The translations under genes and the position numbers were made by a program. The notes below the pieces were generated by a model. That model saw only the letters and a program-made list of their open reading frames with translations. It had not been told where the DNA came from and made no database searches. From Bacteroidaceae bacterium (lineage in GTDB: Bacteria; Bacteroidota; Bacteroidia; Bacteroidales; Bacteroidaceae): a stretch of 36,642 nucleotides of DNA. The DNA is taken from NCBI GenBank assembly GCA_900771425.1, contig CAAGNV010000100.1, forward strand, positions 1-36,642, given 5' to 3'. Positions 1-9,334 of this stretch are shown in pieces. The number at the start of each line of letters is the position of its first letter. The first letter of the stretch is position 1.

Positions 1-17
1 CGAGACCGTTTCTGTGA
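1..17. repeat. 17-bp sequence identical at both window ends
   Basis: The first 17 bases (CGAGACCGTTTCTGTGA) recur exactly, in the same orientation, as the last 17 bases of the window (36626-36642). A looser copy beginning CGAGACCATTTTTGAG lies at 36555-36570. Either the contig ends in a repeat present at both places or the assembly closes on itself; the gene content argues against a true 36.6-kb circle. Confidence 0.7.
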
Positions 18-75
18 CGTTTTTCTCTGATTAACAGAGATGTAGCTTAACATAGAAGTCGCGTATAAATTATTA

Positions 76-140
76 ATTTTGAACACCCTACCTTTCAGGG
101 CATACATCCTCAGCATTAGGCGTATCAGAACTTGCGAAAC
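76..140 (+). repeat. dispersed repeat, short copy (left end)
   Basis: The blocks at 76-105 (ATTTTGAACACCCTACC, then TTCAGGGCATAC) and 126-138 (GAACTTGCGAAA) both recur, in the same order, on the minus strand at the right end of the window (36513-36542 and 36401-36414). The right-end copy carries about 100 bases between the blocks and this one only about 20, so this copy looks like an internal-deletion derivative. CCCTGAAAGGG-type repeats of this look are, from memory, common between genes in Bacteroidales; no transposase is present. Confidence 0.6.
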
Positions 141-341
141 TTGAGTAATTAATTCTTATAAGAAAAGATAATACTGCATATACTGTAAAAACAATTAACA
201 TTCCAAACTGAACCAAACGAACGAATCCCTGCACAGCGATTATGCCGTGCAGGGATTCTGCTTCTTTATGTTAATGACTGAATCAACTGAAAATTTGGAG
301 ACTTTCGCATTTTTGTGCTTTTCGTGTTCTCCCTCTGAATG
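141..341. other. intergenic, no gene seen
   Basis: AT-rich stretch with no convincing reading frame. Apart from the hairpin at 223-258 I see nothing in it. Confidence 0.6.
223..258 (-). terminator. terminator hairpin of the CE12/GH2 operon
   Basis: A perfect 12-bp stem (GAATCCCTGCAC at 223-234 pairs with 247-258) with a 12-nt loop, about 84 bases past the stop codon of the minus-strand esterase gene. There is no clean U tract on either strand, so it may act as a 3' end stabiliser as well as a terminator. Confidence 0.6.
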
Positions 342-1466
342 TCAGTTGCCGTCGGGTTTAGTCATTTCTGCGACACCTACCATTGGCCAGTTCCATAGTT
401 TTGGGTCATCGGGTGATGTAGGGACGAAGTCAGTCCAGTCGTGTCGGAGGTATTTGGCGATGGGAAGTCCCAGTTGCTTGATGCCCATGACGATGCACTT
501 CGACAGTTCGTATGCCCCGAAGGTGTTGAAGTGGGTGTTGTCGGCAAGTGCCGTCGGCTGGTCAGGGAATGTGTTGGCAGGGTAGTGTACGAGCAGTTGC
601 TTGCTGCCCTCTTCGCCGAATGTGTCGTAGAGTTGTGTTGACATGGCGGTGAGGTCGATCATTGGGATGCCTTCGCGCTGACTCACTGCGAGTACTGCCG
701 CAGGGTAGTCGCCGTGGGTGTTCTGGTTATGACCGTCACGGAAACTGCGCCGTGCCGTCGGAGTGACCAGTACCACGTTGCACTGCTTGGCACGGGCTTC
801 GTCGATGAATCGCTTGAGGTTGGTCGAGAAGTTGTACCATGCTCCGCTGCCGGGACCTCGGTCTTTCTCGTCGTTATGTCCGAACTCGATGAATATGTAG
901 TCGCCAGACTTTGCCATCGACATCACTTTCGCCCATCGGTTTTCGGCGATGAACGATGTGGTGCGCTCTCCGCTTTCGGCATAGTTGGCTATGCTGATGT
1001 GCTCGTCCCACCATCGTGGTATCATCTGTCCCCACGATGCCCAGGGCTCTGGTTCCTGATCGACGACGGTTGAGTTGCCGCAGAGGAAGAGCGTGGTGGC
1101 AGTGGTGTCGCGCTCTATCTTTATGTCCTTGAGTACGGGTGCAGGTCCGCAGAAGTCGATGGTGAGGCTGTCGTCCCAGTTGAGGTAGCCGCGCTCACGG
1201 TCTTTGAGCTTGACTGACTGTCGGTCGTCGATGCGAGGGCTGCGCTTGTGTACTACGAAGGTGAAAGTCTTGAATTCGTTCTTCTTGGTCTTGACCTCCT
1301 GGAGCATCAGACGCCGGCTCTCGGCACGCACCCATGTGTTGCCAGCCTGGCGTTTGCTGCCGATGGTGACGGTGACACGATAATTGCCGTCTTCGACTTT
1401 GTATGACTTGTGGATGGGCGCCGCTGCTATCAGTAACGATGCTGCAAGTGAGATGAGTAAGTTCAT
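342..1466 (-). CDS. rhamnogalacturonan acetylesterase-like SGNH hydrolase (CE12)
   Basis: Predicted secreted esterase that removes acetyl groups from the rhamnogalacturonan backbone of pectin. Visible are a short N-terminal signal peptide (residues 1-16), an N-terminal beta-rich region of about 110 residues, and an SGNH-hydrolase domain. The catalytic blocks are GNS with Ser132 (block I), a Gly in YAESG near 166, GHND at 196-199 and DNTHF with Asp309 and His312 (block V), so the full Ser-His-Asp set is present. Length 374 aa suits bacterial CE12 enzymes with an N-terminal accessory domain. It lies 14 bp downstream of the GH2 gene in the same direction, so the two are probably one operon acting on the same polysaccharide. 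Family is secure; exact substrate is inferred. Confidence 0.85.
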   Translation of the reverse strand: MNLLISLAASLLIAAAPIHKSYKVEDGNYRVTVTIGSKRQAGNTWVRAESRRLMLQEVKTKKNEFKTFTFVVHKRSPRIDDRQSVKLKDRERGYLNWDDSLTIDFCGPAPVLKDIKIERDTTATTLFLCGNSTVVDQEPEPWASWGQMIPRWWDEHISIANYAESGERTTSFIAENRWAKVMSMAKSGDYIFIEFGHNDEKDRGPGSGAWYNFSTNLKRFIDEARAKQCNVVLVTPTARRSFRDGHNQNTHGDYPAAVLAVSQREGIPMIDLTAMSTQLYDTFGEEGSKQLLVHYPANTFPDQPTALADNTHFNTFGAYELSKCIVMGIKQLGLPIAKYLRHDWTDFVPTSPDDPKLWNWPMVGVAEMTKPDGN

Positions 1467-1480
1467 GTTGCAAGGGTGGA

Positions 1481-4400
1481 TTATTTCAGTTTTGGTTTCA
1501 GTTCGTCTGGGCTGTCCTTGGTGTACATGTTGACCTTTGGTGCTTCTTTCGTGAAGAGGTCGGTGATGAGTTGAGGGTCGATGGTGAGCGTTGGCTTGAA
1601 CTTATCAGACTTCATGTAATTGATGATTGAGCGTCGCATCTGCCGTGCTGCTACACGGTGCTTCAGGTCGGAGTTGATGTCCATGGTTGTCATGATTACC
1701 TTGCCCTTGAGTACGTTGGCTTCGAACAGCATGCCTATCTTGCGTGAGAGGAACCATGTGTCGATGCTCTGTACCAGTGGCTGGAAGTCGCTTGGGAATT
1801 CGTCGAACTGCATCACCTGTGCCTTGTTGGTCAGTTCCCACCACTGCAGGTCTGAGTGATAGTCGGTAGGGAAGAGGTCGAATATGCTGTGCTCGGTCTC
1901 GACGTAGATGCCGGTGGTGTGAGGCGGACGCATCTTGAACCAGCTGGTGTTCCAGAATACAGGGGTGAACTGCTGTACTACTTCCTTGCCGAACGTAACC
2001 TTTCCGGCTGCGGTGATGAGTACGTTGCCGCCGTCTTTCAGTATCTGCATTGTCTTTTCGTCGAACTGATCGGTTACCCATAGGCTTGGCTGTGCTGCGC
2101 TGCCTTTCTTGCCTGTAGCCTGCTTGTCTTTTGCCTTGTATGTTGATGCGGGCTTGAGCACTATCTCGTCGAGTTCGTCTTCCTCAGGATAAACCCAGAA
2201 GTCCCAGTGATTCTTGGCGTCGGTGCCGCTGATGGTGACGGTGAGTGTGAGTTTCTGAGGCTCTGTAATGTCCTCGAGTACCATGCCGAAGGTGCCAATC
2301 TTGATGTTCTGGCCGATAGGCAGTGTTTGTGTTGTCATGGTCTGTGTGCTGACTACCTTGCCGTCATGGTCGGTCACGGTGCATACGGGTGTTGCTGCCG
2401 TGATGTCGTGTCCTGAGAACTGGTTGACGAGAATCTCGGCCTCGAACACTTCGTGGTTCTGATAGGTGAACTTCGGTATGCGTGCGAGTGGTACGATGTC
2501 GGAGCAGAACTCGCGGAATTCAGGTGCCGACATGTATGGCTTGTCGTCGAAGAATACGTCGGTGACGCCGACCAGTGCCGTACCCTGTCCTGAGTAGTCG
2601 TTGAGTGAGAGCAGCTGGAATCCGGCATAGTCAGGTGTACGCATGGTACGTTCTATCTCGTACTTGTAGCAGAGCGACTGCAACTTGCCTGATGCCATGA
2701 GGAATTTCCCGGCCATCTGCCCCATACCGTTGTCGTTCAGTATGTCGCGGAACACTTCGAAGTTCTTCGCCTTGTTCACGCCTGTGTATTTGCTTATCTC
2801 GTCGAAGTTAGGGAAAGCACACCACTGGCCTGTCTCATGACTGACGAAAGGTTCCTTGATATCTACTCCGCCCGGCACGTCCTTGCCGTTGTAGCGGTTG
2901 ATGTTGGCTGAATAGTCATCCATCGACTGAGGGGCACGTCCTGACCAGTTCAGTCCTCGTGCGCCAGCCTTGACGTGGTACTGACTCTTTGGCTGCCAAG
3001 CCCATCCACCGCCTACGCTGGCACCCGTGTAAACTCGGCGCGAGTCGGTCTCTTTCCAGTAATCCACGAACTTGCTTACCCACTCAACCCATCGTCCGGC
3101 AGGCTCGTTGCCGCATGCCATCATGACGAACGAAGGGTGGTTGCCGTAATCGCGTGCCATGCGCTTCGTTTCCTCCATCAAGTAAGTGTCGATGTCGTCA
3201 CCATAACCCAGACGTATGCCGTGGTTAGGCCATGACGGACCTTCGGGCTGCAGGTAGAAACCCACGAAGTCGGCTGCGATGAATGCTGCCTCGGGCGGAC
3301 AGTTCGAGTGGAATCGCATGTGGTTCAGTCCATATTCCTTGCATCGGCGGAACACCTTTATCCATGATTCCACATCCATCGGTGCATAGCCGGTCAGTGG
3401 GAAGTCGCAGTTCTCGACTGTTCCGCGCAGCTGAATCTTAGTGCCGTTGACGTAGAACATGCGTCCGCGAATCTCGAACTTCCTCATGCCGAACCATGTT
3501 TGCTTCTCATCTGCCACCTTGCTCTTGCCGGTAACTGTAGCGGTCAACTTGTAAACGTTCGGATTGAACTCGTCCCACAGACGGCAGTCCTTGCCCATAT
3601 TGACTGGAACCTCAATGTTGGTGGTGTCGCCAGTCAGTCGTACCGATGCGGTTGCAGTAGGTACGATATCAGGCACGATTTGTCCAATGCTGATGCCGAC
3701 CAATCTATGGAGACGGCACTTAATGCTGTACTTCACCTTCTCGCCCTTTTTGCCAACAATCTGCATCTTGACCAGTGCCACCGACTTATCTACATCGGGA
3801 TAGACCTGCAAGTCTGCGATATGTGTCGCAGGCACCTGGCGCAGTTCCATCTGACCCACGATGCCGTTCCAGTCGCCCTGAGTCTGGTCGGTTATGGAGT
3901 GTGAGTCTTGACCTACGTTGACTGTCTCGGGGCGGTTGTCGATGCGTATGCAGAAAGTGTTGTCCTCGCCCTGTCGGATGAAGTCGGTCACGTCGTACTG
4001 ATGTGCCACCACGAGCGAGTTGCGCATGCCCACCTTCTTGCCGTTAACCCACAGCGTAGTCTCGATGTGTGGACGCTCCAGGTAGAGAATGTATCGACTC
4101 GGCGACTTGGCTGCATCGACGTGTACCGACCTCTTGTACCATGCCGTACCCACATAGTGCTTTGCCGGCGTGAGGAAGAACGTCAGTTTCATGTCCTTGC
4201 CCGGACGGCGGTATTTTTCCATGTATGGGTTGTAGAAGAACGAACTGTCGTACAGGCTGCCTACCCAACGCGTGTTGACGCTGATGTCGTCACCCTTCAG
4301 CCGTTGGGGCATGGATGCCGGCAGGTCGATGTTGTCGTCGAAAGCCTGTTGCGTGTACCACTGTTCGGTAACACCTACGTTGTTTCTGTCGATTTGGAAT

Positions 4401-4489
4401 TGCCACGTACCGCTGAGGTCGATGGCCGTCTGTGCCACACCTATTGTATAATATATGGCAAGTGTCAAGGTAAAAAGAATTCGTTTCAT
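1481..4489 (-). CDS. secreted GH2 family glycoside hydrolase
   Basis: Large 1002-aa exo-glycosidase of family GH2, probably periplasmic. Residues 1-19 form a signal peptide. The order is a jelly-roll sugar-binding domain (about 20-220, with AWYKRSVHV and LWVNGKKVG), an immunoglobulin-like sandwich (to about 340), a TIM barrel (about 345-660) and a C-terminal region of about 300 residues I cannot assign. The acid/base is probably Glu462 (ACGNEP) and the nucleophile Glu552 (SHETGQ). GH2 covers beta-galactosidases, glucuronidases, mannosidases and arabinosidases; the sequence does not tell which. The neighbouring CE12 esterase suggests a pectic side chain such as galactan or a rhamnogalacturonan decoration. 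No SusC/SusD pair is in the window, so it is not part of a complete polysaccharide utilisation locus here. Confidence 0.85.
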   Translation of the reverse strand: MKRILFTLTLAIYYTIGVAQTAIDLSGTWQFQIDRNNVGVTEQWYTQQAFDDNIDLPASMPQRLKGDDISVNTRWVGSLYDSSFFYNPYMEKYRRPGKDMKLTFFLTPAKHYVGTAWYKRSVHVDAAKSPSRYILYLERPHIETTLWVNGKKVGMRNSLVVAHQYDVTDFIRQGEDNTFCIRIDNRPETVNVGQDSHSITDQTQGDWNGIVGQMELRQVPATHIADLQVYPDVDKSVALVKMQIVGKKGEKVKYSIKCRLHRLVGISIGQIVPDIVPTATASVRLTGDTTNIEVPVNMGKDCRLWDEFNPNVYKLTATVTGKSKVADEKQTWFGMRKFEIRGRMFYVNGTKIQLRGTVENCDFPLTGYAPMDVESWIKVFRRCKEYGLNHMRFHSNCPPEAAFIAADFVGFYLQPEGPSWPNHGIRLGYGDDIDTYLMEETKRMARDYGNHPSFVMMACGNEPAGRWVEWVSKFVDYWKETDSRRVYTGASVGGGWAWQPKSQYHVKAGARGLNWSGRAPQSMDDYSANINRYNGKDVPGGVDIKEPFVSHETGQWCAFPNFDEISKYTGVNKAKNFEVFRDILNDNGMGQMAGKFLMASGKLQSLCYKYEIERTMRTPDYAGFQLLSLNDYSGQGTALVGVTDVFFDDKPYMSAPEFREFCSDIVPLARIPKFTYQNHEVFEAEILVNQFSGHDITAATPVCTVTDHDGKVVSTQTMTTQTLPIGQNIKIGTFGMVLEDITEPQKLTLTVTISGTDAKNHWDFWVYPEEDELDEIVLKPASTYKAKDKQATGKKGSAAQPSLWVTDQFDEKTMQILKDGGNVLITAAGKVTFGKEVVQQFTPVFWNTSWFKMRPPHTTGIYVETEHSIFDLFPTDYHSDLQWWELTNKAQVMQFDEFPSDFQPLVQSIDTWFLSRKIGMLFEANVLKGKVIMTTMDINSDLKHRVAARQMRRSIINYMKSDKFKPTLTIDPQLITDLFTKEAPKVNMYTKDSPDELKPKLK

Positions 4490-4532
4490 TATGTATATAA
4501 TGTATAGTCAGTTTGTTTTTAGTTATTGAGTG

Positions 4533-4562
4533 CAAATATACGAAAAAATAATTATATGCCAA
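4533..4562 (-). promoter_or_regulatory. Bacteroidetes-type promoter for the GH2/CE12 operon
   Basis: On the minus strand a -7 box TATATTTG (4533-4540) is preceded at 19 bp by a -33 TTG (4560-4562). Transcription would begin near 4526, about 37 bases before the GH2 start codon. Confidence 0.6.
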
Positions 4563-4782
4563 CGATGTACATGAAATATAGTGCGGTGGTAAGTGATATT
4601 TGTGAGTGTTGGGCATTGATTGTGCTTTGGCGGTTTAGGTTGTTGCTTCGGCATACGTCGTGCGACGAGATAAAACGACACGACGGTCACATCTGCAGGG
4701 GATTGGAGTGCCGCCATCGTTCATGACCTTCTCGTCATTCACTTTTCGTGCTAAATGACTGCGCTATATTCGGAAATTGTCG
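4563..4782. other. divergent intergenic region between GH2 and umuD
   Basis: No gene seen. It holds a 12-bp palindrome CGTCGTGCGACG (4656-4667) that could be a regulator site between the divergent genes, but I recognise no LexA-type operator. Confidence 0.4.
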
Positions 4783-4790
4783 TATATTTG
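4783..4790 (+). promoter_or_regulatory. -7 box upstream of umuD-like gene
   Basis: TATATTTG matches the TAnnTTTG consensus and lies 49 bases before the chosen umuD start. No clear -33 element is seen. Confidence 0.5.
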
Positions 4791-4839
4791 CAGATGGAAA
4801 CGCAGAACATGTCAAACTGTCAATAAGTTGATTGCCGAT

Positions 4840-5286
4840 ATGAAGATACAGAAGAAACCACAACTGGAGTTTTACCCGATTGCCACTGACACACGGCCGA
4901 CGGTGCCGATGGCAGAAGTGAACGTGCATGCAGGATTTCCATGTCCGGTAGATGATGCCTACATGAGCCAGCCCATCGACCTCAACAAGGAGCTGATCCG
5001 TAATCCGGCATCGTCGTACATAGTCCGTGTGGCTGGCGACTCGATGATTGACGAGGGCATAGCCGAGGGCGACTTGCTGGTGGTTGACCGTTCGATACTG
5101 CCTACCGAGCAGAATGTCACGGTCTGCATGGTAGATGGCGACTTTGCGCTGAAACGTATCGTGCAGCGCGACGGCAAGGTGTTGCTCATGCCGGGCAATG
5201 CCAAGTATGCGCCTATCGAGGTGGCGAACCCGTCCGAACTGCGTATCTTCGGCGTGGTAGTGTGGGTAATGAAGCGTAAACTATGA
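4840..5286 (+). CDS. umuD: UmuD-like translesion-synthesis accessory protein (S24 peptidase)
   Basis: Self-cleaving partner of the error-prone polymerase encoded next. Starting at the internal Met (4840) gives 148 aa; the reading frame extends upstream to 4777, but that Met would overlap the -7 box. The UmuD pattern is clear: an Ala31-Gly32 cleavage site in HAGFPCPVDDAY, followed by IDLNKELI, the catalytic Ser68 in AGDSMIDEGI and the catalytic Lys105 in GDFALKRI. Relative positions match E. coli UmuD (cleavage site, Ser60, Lys97) with a 7-8 residue offset. It has no DNA-binding domain, so it is UmuD rather than LexA. The stop overlaps the start of the polymerase gene by 4 bases (ATGA), indicating translational coupling. 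Confidence 0.92.
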   Translation: MKIQKKPQLEFYPIATDTRPTVPMAEVNVHAGFPCPVDDAYMSQPIDLNKELIRNPASSYIVRVAGDSMIDEGIAEGDLLVVDRSILPTEQNVTVCMVDGDFALKRIVQRDGKVLLMPGNAKYAPIEVANPSELRIFGVVVWVMKRKL

Positions 5287-6560
5287 TACTGCATATCGAC
5301 TGCAATACGTTCTATGCCTCGTGTGAGGTGTCGCTGCGTCCCGACCTGATTGGCAAACCGGTGGTGGTAGCCAACTGCAACGAGGCGGGCGGTGGCATCA
5401 TTCTGGCACTGACCAAGGAGGCGAAGGCGCTTGGGCTGCGGAGGGGGAATCCCGTGTATCAGGTGAAGGACATCCTCAACCGCCATCAGGTGGCAGTCTT
5501 CCCTGCCAACCTGCCCAAATACGTCGATATCTCGCGACGGCTAATGCAGGTGGTCAGGGACCTCGACATGGTTGTTGACTTCCGACAATACTCCATCGAC
5601 GAGTTCTTCGGCGAGTTGCCTCTGAACCAACCCGATGACCTGCGCGATGCTGCACTGCGCATTAAGTCACATGTGGAACGCTGCACCGGAATCCCCGTCA
5701 GTTGCGGTATCTCGTCAACTTACACGCTGGCAAAGATAGCGACATGGTACTCAAAACATTATGCGGGGTATCAGGGCGTGTGTGTGCTGCCCGACGATAA
5801 GGTGGAGGTGGCGCTGCAACGGATACCGATAGCAGAAATCTGGGGAATTGGACGAAGAACGGCTCCCCGACTCGAGGGAAAAGGCATCACCACCGCATTG
5901 CAGTTCTATCAGAAGAAAGAATTTGAGGTGCAGAAACTGCTTAATATCAACGGAGTGAAGACATGGAAGGAACTGCACGGAGTGCCGTCGGTCGATATCG
6001 ACAGCCCTGCCCGTCAGAAGTCAATCGTCCACTCGCGTACCTTTGCTTACATGACGTCCGACCCCGACCGCCTGCACCGCTACATAGCCAACTATGCCGT
6101 AGCGGTAGCCCGAAAACTGCGCGACCAGCACTCGGTGTGCAAGTGCGTGTCGGTGTTCATCAACACCAATCCGCACCGCGACGACTTGGAACAATACGGC
6201 AACTTTGCCACCGTCAACCTCGACATTGCATCGGCCGATACTATGGCAATCACCAATGCTGCAAGCAGGGCACTCGACAGCATCTTCCGACCTGGATATC
6301 AGTATAAACGGGCAGGTGTCATGCTGACGGACATCACCGGCGACGATGCCATACAACTCGGCCTCTTCTCGTCATCGCAGGCCGATATCGAGAAGTCGCG
6401 CCGATTGATGGACACACTCGACCGGCTGACTACCAGATACGGCATGGATGCAGTCAGACTCGCCTCGCAGGGATTTGACCGTCAGCAGCCCGACCTCAAC
6501 GGGTTCCAACCCTCAAAAAACGAGACAACAAACATCGACGACATCATCGAGGTACACTGA
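5283..6560 (+). CDS. umuC: Y-family DNA polymerase V catalytic subunit (UmuC-like)
   Basis: Error-prone translesion polymerase that copies damaged templates, activated by the UmuD-like protein encoded just before it. The 425-aa length is nearly that of E. coli UmuC (422). Metal-binding residues are visible as Asp6 (HIDCNTFYASCE) and Asp106-Glu107 (YSIDEFF). Helix-hairpin-helix DNA-binding elements follow around 180-220 (IWGIGRRTAPRLEGKGI), and the C-terminal little-finger domain ends in a clamp-binding motif QLGLF at 358-362. The ATGA overlap with umuD and the shared promoter at 4783 make this a two-gene operon. Confidence 0.93.
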   Translation: MILHIDCNTFYASCEVSLRPDLIGKPVVVANCNEAGGGIILALTKEAKALGLRRGNPVYQVKDILNRHQVAVFPANLPKYVDISRRLMQVVRDLDMVVDFRQYSIDEFFGELPLNQPDDLRDAALRIKSHVERCTGIPVSCGISSTYTLAKIATWYSKHYAGYQGVCVLPDDKVEVALQRIPIAEIWGIGRRTAPRLEGKGITTALQFYQKKEFEVQKLLNINGVKTWKELHGVPSVDIDSPARQKSIVHSRTFAYMTSDPDRLHRYIANYAVAVARKLRDQHSVCKCVSVFINTNPHRDDLEQYGNFATVNLDIASADTMAITNAASRALDSIFRPGYQYKRAGVMLTDITGDDAIQLGLFSSSQADIEKSRRLMDTLDRLTTRYGMDAVRLASQGFDRQQPDLNGFQPSKNETTNIDDIIEVH

Positions 6561-6660
6561 CCGCTGCCGCTGCAGAAGAAAAAGTCGCAACAAAGAACAG
6601 GGAAAATCAACAAATTGCACATAATTTGCGAGTTCGTACGCTTATTCCAAAACTTTTTCG

Positions 6661-6668
6661 TAACTTTG
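6661..6668 (+). promoter_or_regulatory. -7 box for trigger factor gene
   Basis: TAACTTTG, a perfect TAnnTTTG box, with a predicted 5' leader of about 105 bases before the tig start codon. No clean -33 TTG stands 19-21 bp upstream. Confidence 0.55.
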
Positions 6669-6778
6669 CACCCGATTTCGTGCCAAATGACGCAGGGGGA
6701 CGAGACGTGCCCTTTGCAGCAGGCAGAAGTCAAGAAACGAACAAAACGAAAAAATATAAGTAACAAGAAACAACGACG

Positions 6779-8113
6779 ATGAATATCACATTCGACAAGA
6801 TTGACGCGGTGAATGGCGTCATCACAGCAGAACTCACTCCTGCTGACTACGCAGAGAACGTAAAGAAAGCAATCAAGGACTTCCGCAAGAAGGCAAAGTA
6901 TCCTGGTTTCCGTCCAGGCATGGTCCCAGAAGGACTCATCAAGAAGCAGTATGGCACATCTATCCTTGCCGAGGAAGTAAACAAGACATTGCGCGAGGCA
7001 CTCTACAAATACATCACCGAGAACAAGATCAACATGCTCGGCGAGCCACTTCCTACTGCTGAAAACGACCAGAACGAACTCGTTGACGGCAACACATTCA
7101 ACTTCAAGTTTGAACTTGCACTCGCTCCTGAATTCGACATCGAACTCTCAAAGGACGACAAGGTGGCTTACTACGACGTAGAGGTCAGCGACGAGATGGT
7201 ACAGAACCAAATCAACATGTTCCGTCAGCGCAAGGGCGAATACAAGAAGGTTGACAACTACGAGCAGAAGGACATGGTAAAGGGTATCATCACTGAACTC
7301 GACGTTGAGAACGGTATCAATGAGAGCGACGTAGTCATGCTCCCTGAATACTTCAAGAACGCTGACCAGAAGAAGTTGTTCGACGGCACAAAGGTGAACG
7401 ACATCGTTAAGTTCAACCCATTCACTGCATACGACGGCAGCGAGACAGAACTCTCTTCACTTCTCAAGATTCAGAAGGAAGACGTTCAGAACCACAAGGG
7501 CGAATTCAACTTCCAAATCACCGAAATCACACGCTTCGAACTCGGACCGGTTGACGAAGAACTCTTCGAAAACTCATTCCCAGGCGCAGGTATCAAGACC
7601 GCAGACGAATTCTCTGCCAAGATACGCGAGATGATAACAAGCCAGTTCAAGAAAGACTCTGACTATCGTTTCCTCATCGACCTCCGTACATACGTTACAG
7701 AGAAAATCGGCAAGCTCGAATTCCCTGACGAGAAACTCAAGAAGATCATGCTCGCCAACGCTGACAACGACCAGGCAAAGGTCGATGCCAACTACGACAA
7801 GAGCATCGAAGAACTCACTTGGCACCTCATCAAGGAGAAACTCGTCGAGAAGACCGGAACCAAGGTTGAGGACAAGGATGTCAAGGAAATGGCAAAGGAA
7901 GTGACACGTATGCAGTTTGCTCAGTACGGCATGCTCTCTATTCCTGACGAATATCTCGAGCAGTCAGTTACCGAAATGCTGAAGAAGCGCGAGACCGTTG
8001 ACAACCTCATCGACCGCTGCGTCGAAGTGAAACTCGGCACTGCACTCAAGGAAATGGTTGCCCTGCAGAACAAGAGCGTCACTCCTGAGGAATTCAACAA
8101 ACTCTTTGACTAA
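6779..8113 (+). CDS. tig: trigger factor, ribosome-associated chaperone
   Basis: Binds near the ribosome exit tunnel and shields nascent chains. The N-terminal ribosome-binding domain carries the signature GFRPGMVP at 43-50. The central part (about 150-255) corresponds to the FKBP-type prolyl isomerase domain but looks strongly diverged, and residues about 255-444 form the helical substrate-binding domain. Length 444 aa is normal (E. coli 432). Codon use differs from the neighbours: heavy use of AAC, ATC, AAG and CTC with few rare codons, as expected for a very highly expressed gene. Only 10 bases separate its stop from the glycosyltransferase downstream. Confidence 0.93.
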   Translation: MNITFDKIDAVNGVITAELTPADYAENVKKAIKDFRKKAKYPGFRPGMVPEGLIKKQYGTSILAEEVNKTLREALYKYITENKINMLGEPLPTAENDQNELVDGNTFNFKFELALAPEFDIELSKDDKVAYYDVEVSDEMVQNQINMFRQRKGEYKKVDNYEQKDMVKGIITELDVENGINESDVVMLPEYFKNADQKKLFDGTKVNDIVKFNPFTAYDGSETELSSLLKIQKEDVQNHKGEFNFQITEITRFELGPVDEELFENSFPGAGIKTADEFSAKIREMITSQFKKDSDYRFLIDLRTYVTEKIGKLEFPDEKLKKIMLANADNDQAKVDANYDKSIEELTWHLIKEKLVEKTGTKVEDKDVKEMAKEVTRMQFAQYGMLSIPDEYLEQSVTEMLKKRETVDNLIDRCVEVKLGTALKEMVALQNKSVTPEEFNKLFD

Positions 8114-8123
8114 AACACATACG

Positions 8124-9293
8124 ATGAAGATAGGATTCGACGCCAAGAGGTTATACAACAACTTCACTGGTCTGGGGAATCACAGTAGGACTACAATTGA
8201 CATACTGACAACAGAGTTCCCAGAACACGAATACTATCTATATACACCAAAAACAAGGCTGAACCGTGTGACTGAACCCTACTTGACAAAAGAAGGGTGC
8301 CACACAGTTCAGCCTTGTGGCATCATGAAAGGCGGTGCATGGCGCACCTTCGGACTGGCATCGGCAATGAAAGCCGATGGCGTACAGTTGTTCCACGGAC
8401 TCAGCAACGAAATACCCGTCGGGCTGCGGCGTGCCGGAATACCATCGGTCGTGACCATTCACGACGTGGCGTTCAACACCTTCCCCGACATGTACTACTG
8501 GCACGACCGTCAGATATACGACCTCAAGTGGAAGTATGCCTGCCACAATGCCGACCGCATCATAGCCATCAGCGAATGTACCAAGCGCGACATCATGCGC
8601 TTCTATGATGTCCCCGACGACCGTATCGACGTAGTCTATCAGCCCGTGGCACCACGCTATTACATCGCTGATGCAAGTGCCGGCAACGATGCTGACACCG
8701 CCGATGGGGCAACGGCACCTCAGGCTCAGCCATCTCTGCCCGAACTCGCAGGCAGAGACTACATGCTCTACGTAGGCTCGGTCAACTCACGCAAGAACCT
8801 GCTTGGCATAGTCAAGGCAATGGAGATGATGCCGCGCGACCTTGACCTCCCGCTCGTCATTGTCGGCGACGGAGGCGCATACAAGCAAAAGGTACAGGAG
8901 TACATCACACGGCACGGCATGGATAACCGGTTCCTTTGGCCGAAAAATGTCAGTCAGGACACACTCATGTCACTCTACCGCAGTGCACGCCTGTTTGTCT
9001 ATCCATCATTCTACGAAGGATTCGGACTTCCCGTTGTCGAGGCACAACTCTGTGGCTGTCCCGTCGTGACAAGCAACGTGAGCAGCCTGCCCGAGGCCGG
9101 AGGACCGTTCGCACTGAAAGCCGACCCTACTGAGCCGGCGGACATCAGCGCGCAGATGATCAAGATACTTACCGACACCGACCTGGGCATCTCGCTCGCA
9201 GCACAGGGCCGTGACTATGCACTCCGTACATTCCATCCGAGCGTACTTGCCCGTGAACTGATGGCAACATACCGCAAGGTGCTGAGTGATTAG
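8124..9293 (+). CDS. GT4 family glycosyltransferase
   Basis: GT-B fold retaining glycosyltransferase, probably adding a hexose to a cell-surface glycan on the cytoplasmic face. Start set at the ATG at 8124 (MKIGFDAKRLY), 10 bases after the tig stop; the open frame runs further upstream inside tig. The N-terminal Rossmann domain has VVTIHDVAF and ISECTKRDI. The C-terminal donor-binding domain has the GT4 EX7E motif, Glu298 and Glu306, in YEGFGLPVVEA. A low-complexity Ala/Asp-rich linker (about 180-205) joins the two domains. Mannosyl- or rhamnosyltransferase is possible; the sugar cannot be read from sequence. With the two following genes it forms a surface-glycan module. Confidence 0.85.
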   Translation: MKIGFDAKRLYNNFTGLGNHSRTTIDILTTEFPEHEYYLYTPKTRLNRVTEPYLTKEGCHTVQPCGIMKGGAWRTFGLASAMKADGVQLFHGLSNEIPVGLRRAGIPSVVTIHDVAFNTFPDMYYWHDRQIYDLKWKYACHNADRIIAISECTKRDIMRFYDVPDDRIDVVYQPVAPRYYIADASAGNDADTADGATAPQAQPSLPELAGRDYMLYVGSVNSRKNLLGIVKAMEMMPRDLDLPLVIVGDGGAYKQKVQEYITRHGMDNRFLWPKNVSQDTLMSLYRSARLFVYPSFYEGFGLPVVEAQLCGCPVVTSNVSSLPEAGGPFALKADPTEPADISAQMIKILTDTDLGISLAAQGRDYALRTFHPSVLARELMATYRKVLSD

Positions 9294-9334
9294 AATACAA
9301 AAGATTATTACCGTCATAACAGTCATTACAAATC

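Noticed and set aside
1481..4489. Naming the GH2 enzyme a beta-galactosidase
   Set aside because: The family is certain but the sugar specificity cannot be read from the residues visible.
4563..4839. LexA/SOS operator before umuD
   Set aside because: No sequence matching a known SOS box; only a 12-bp palindrome of unknown role.
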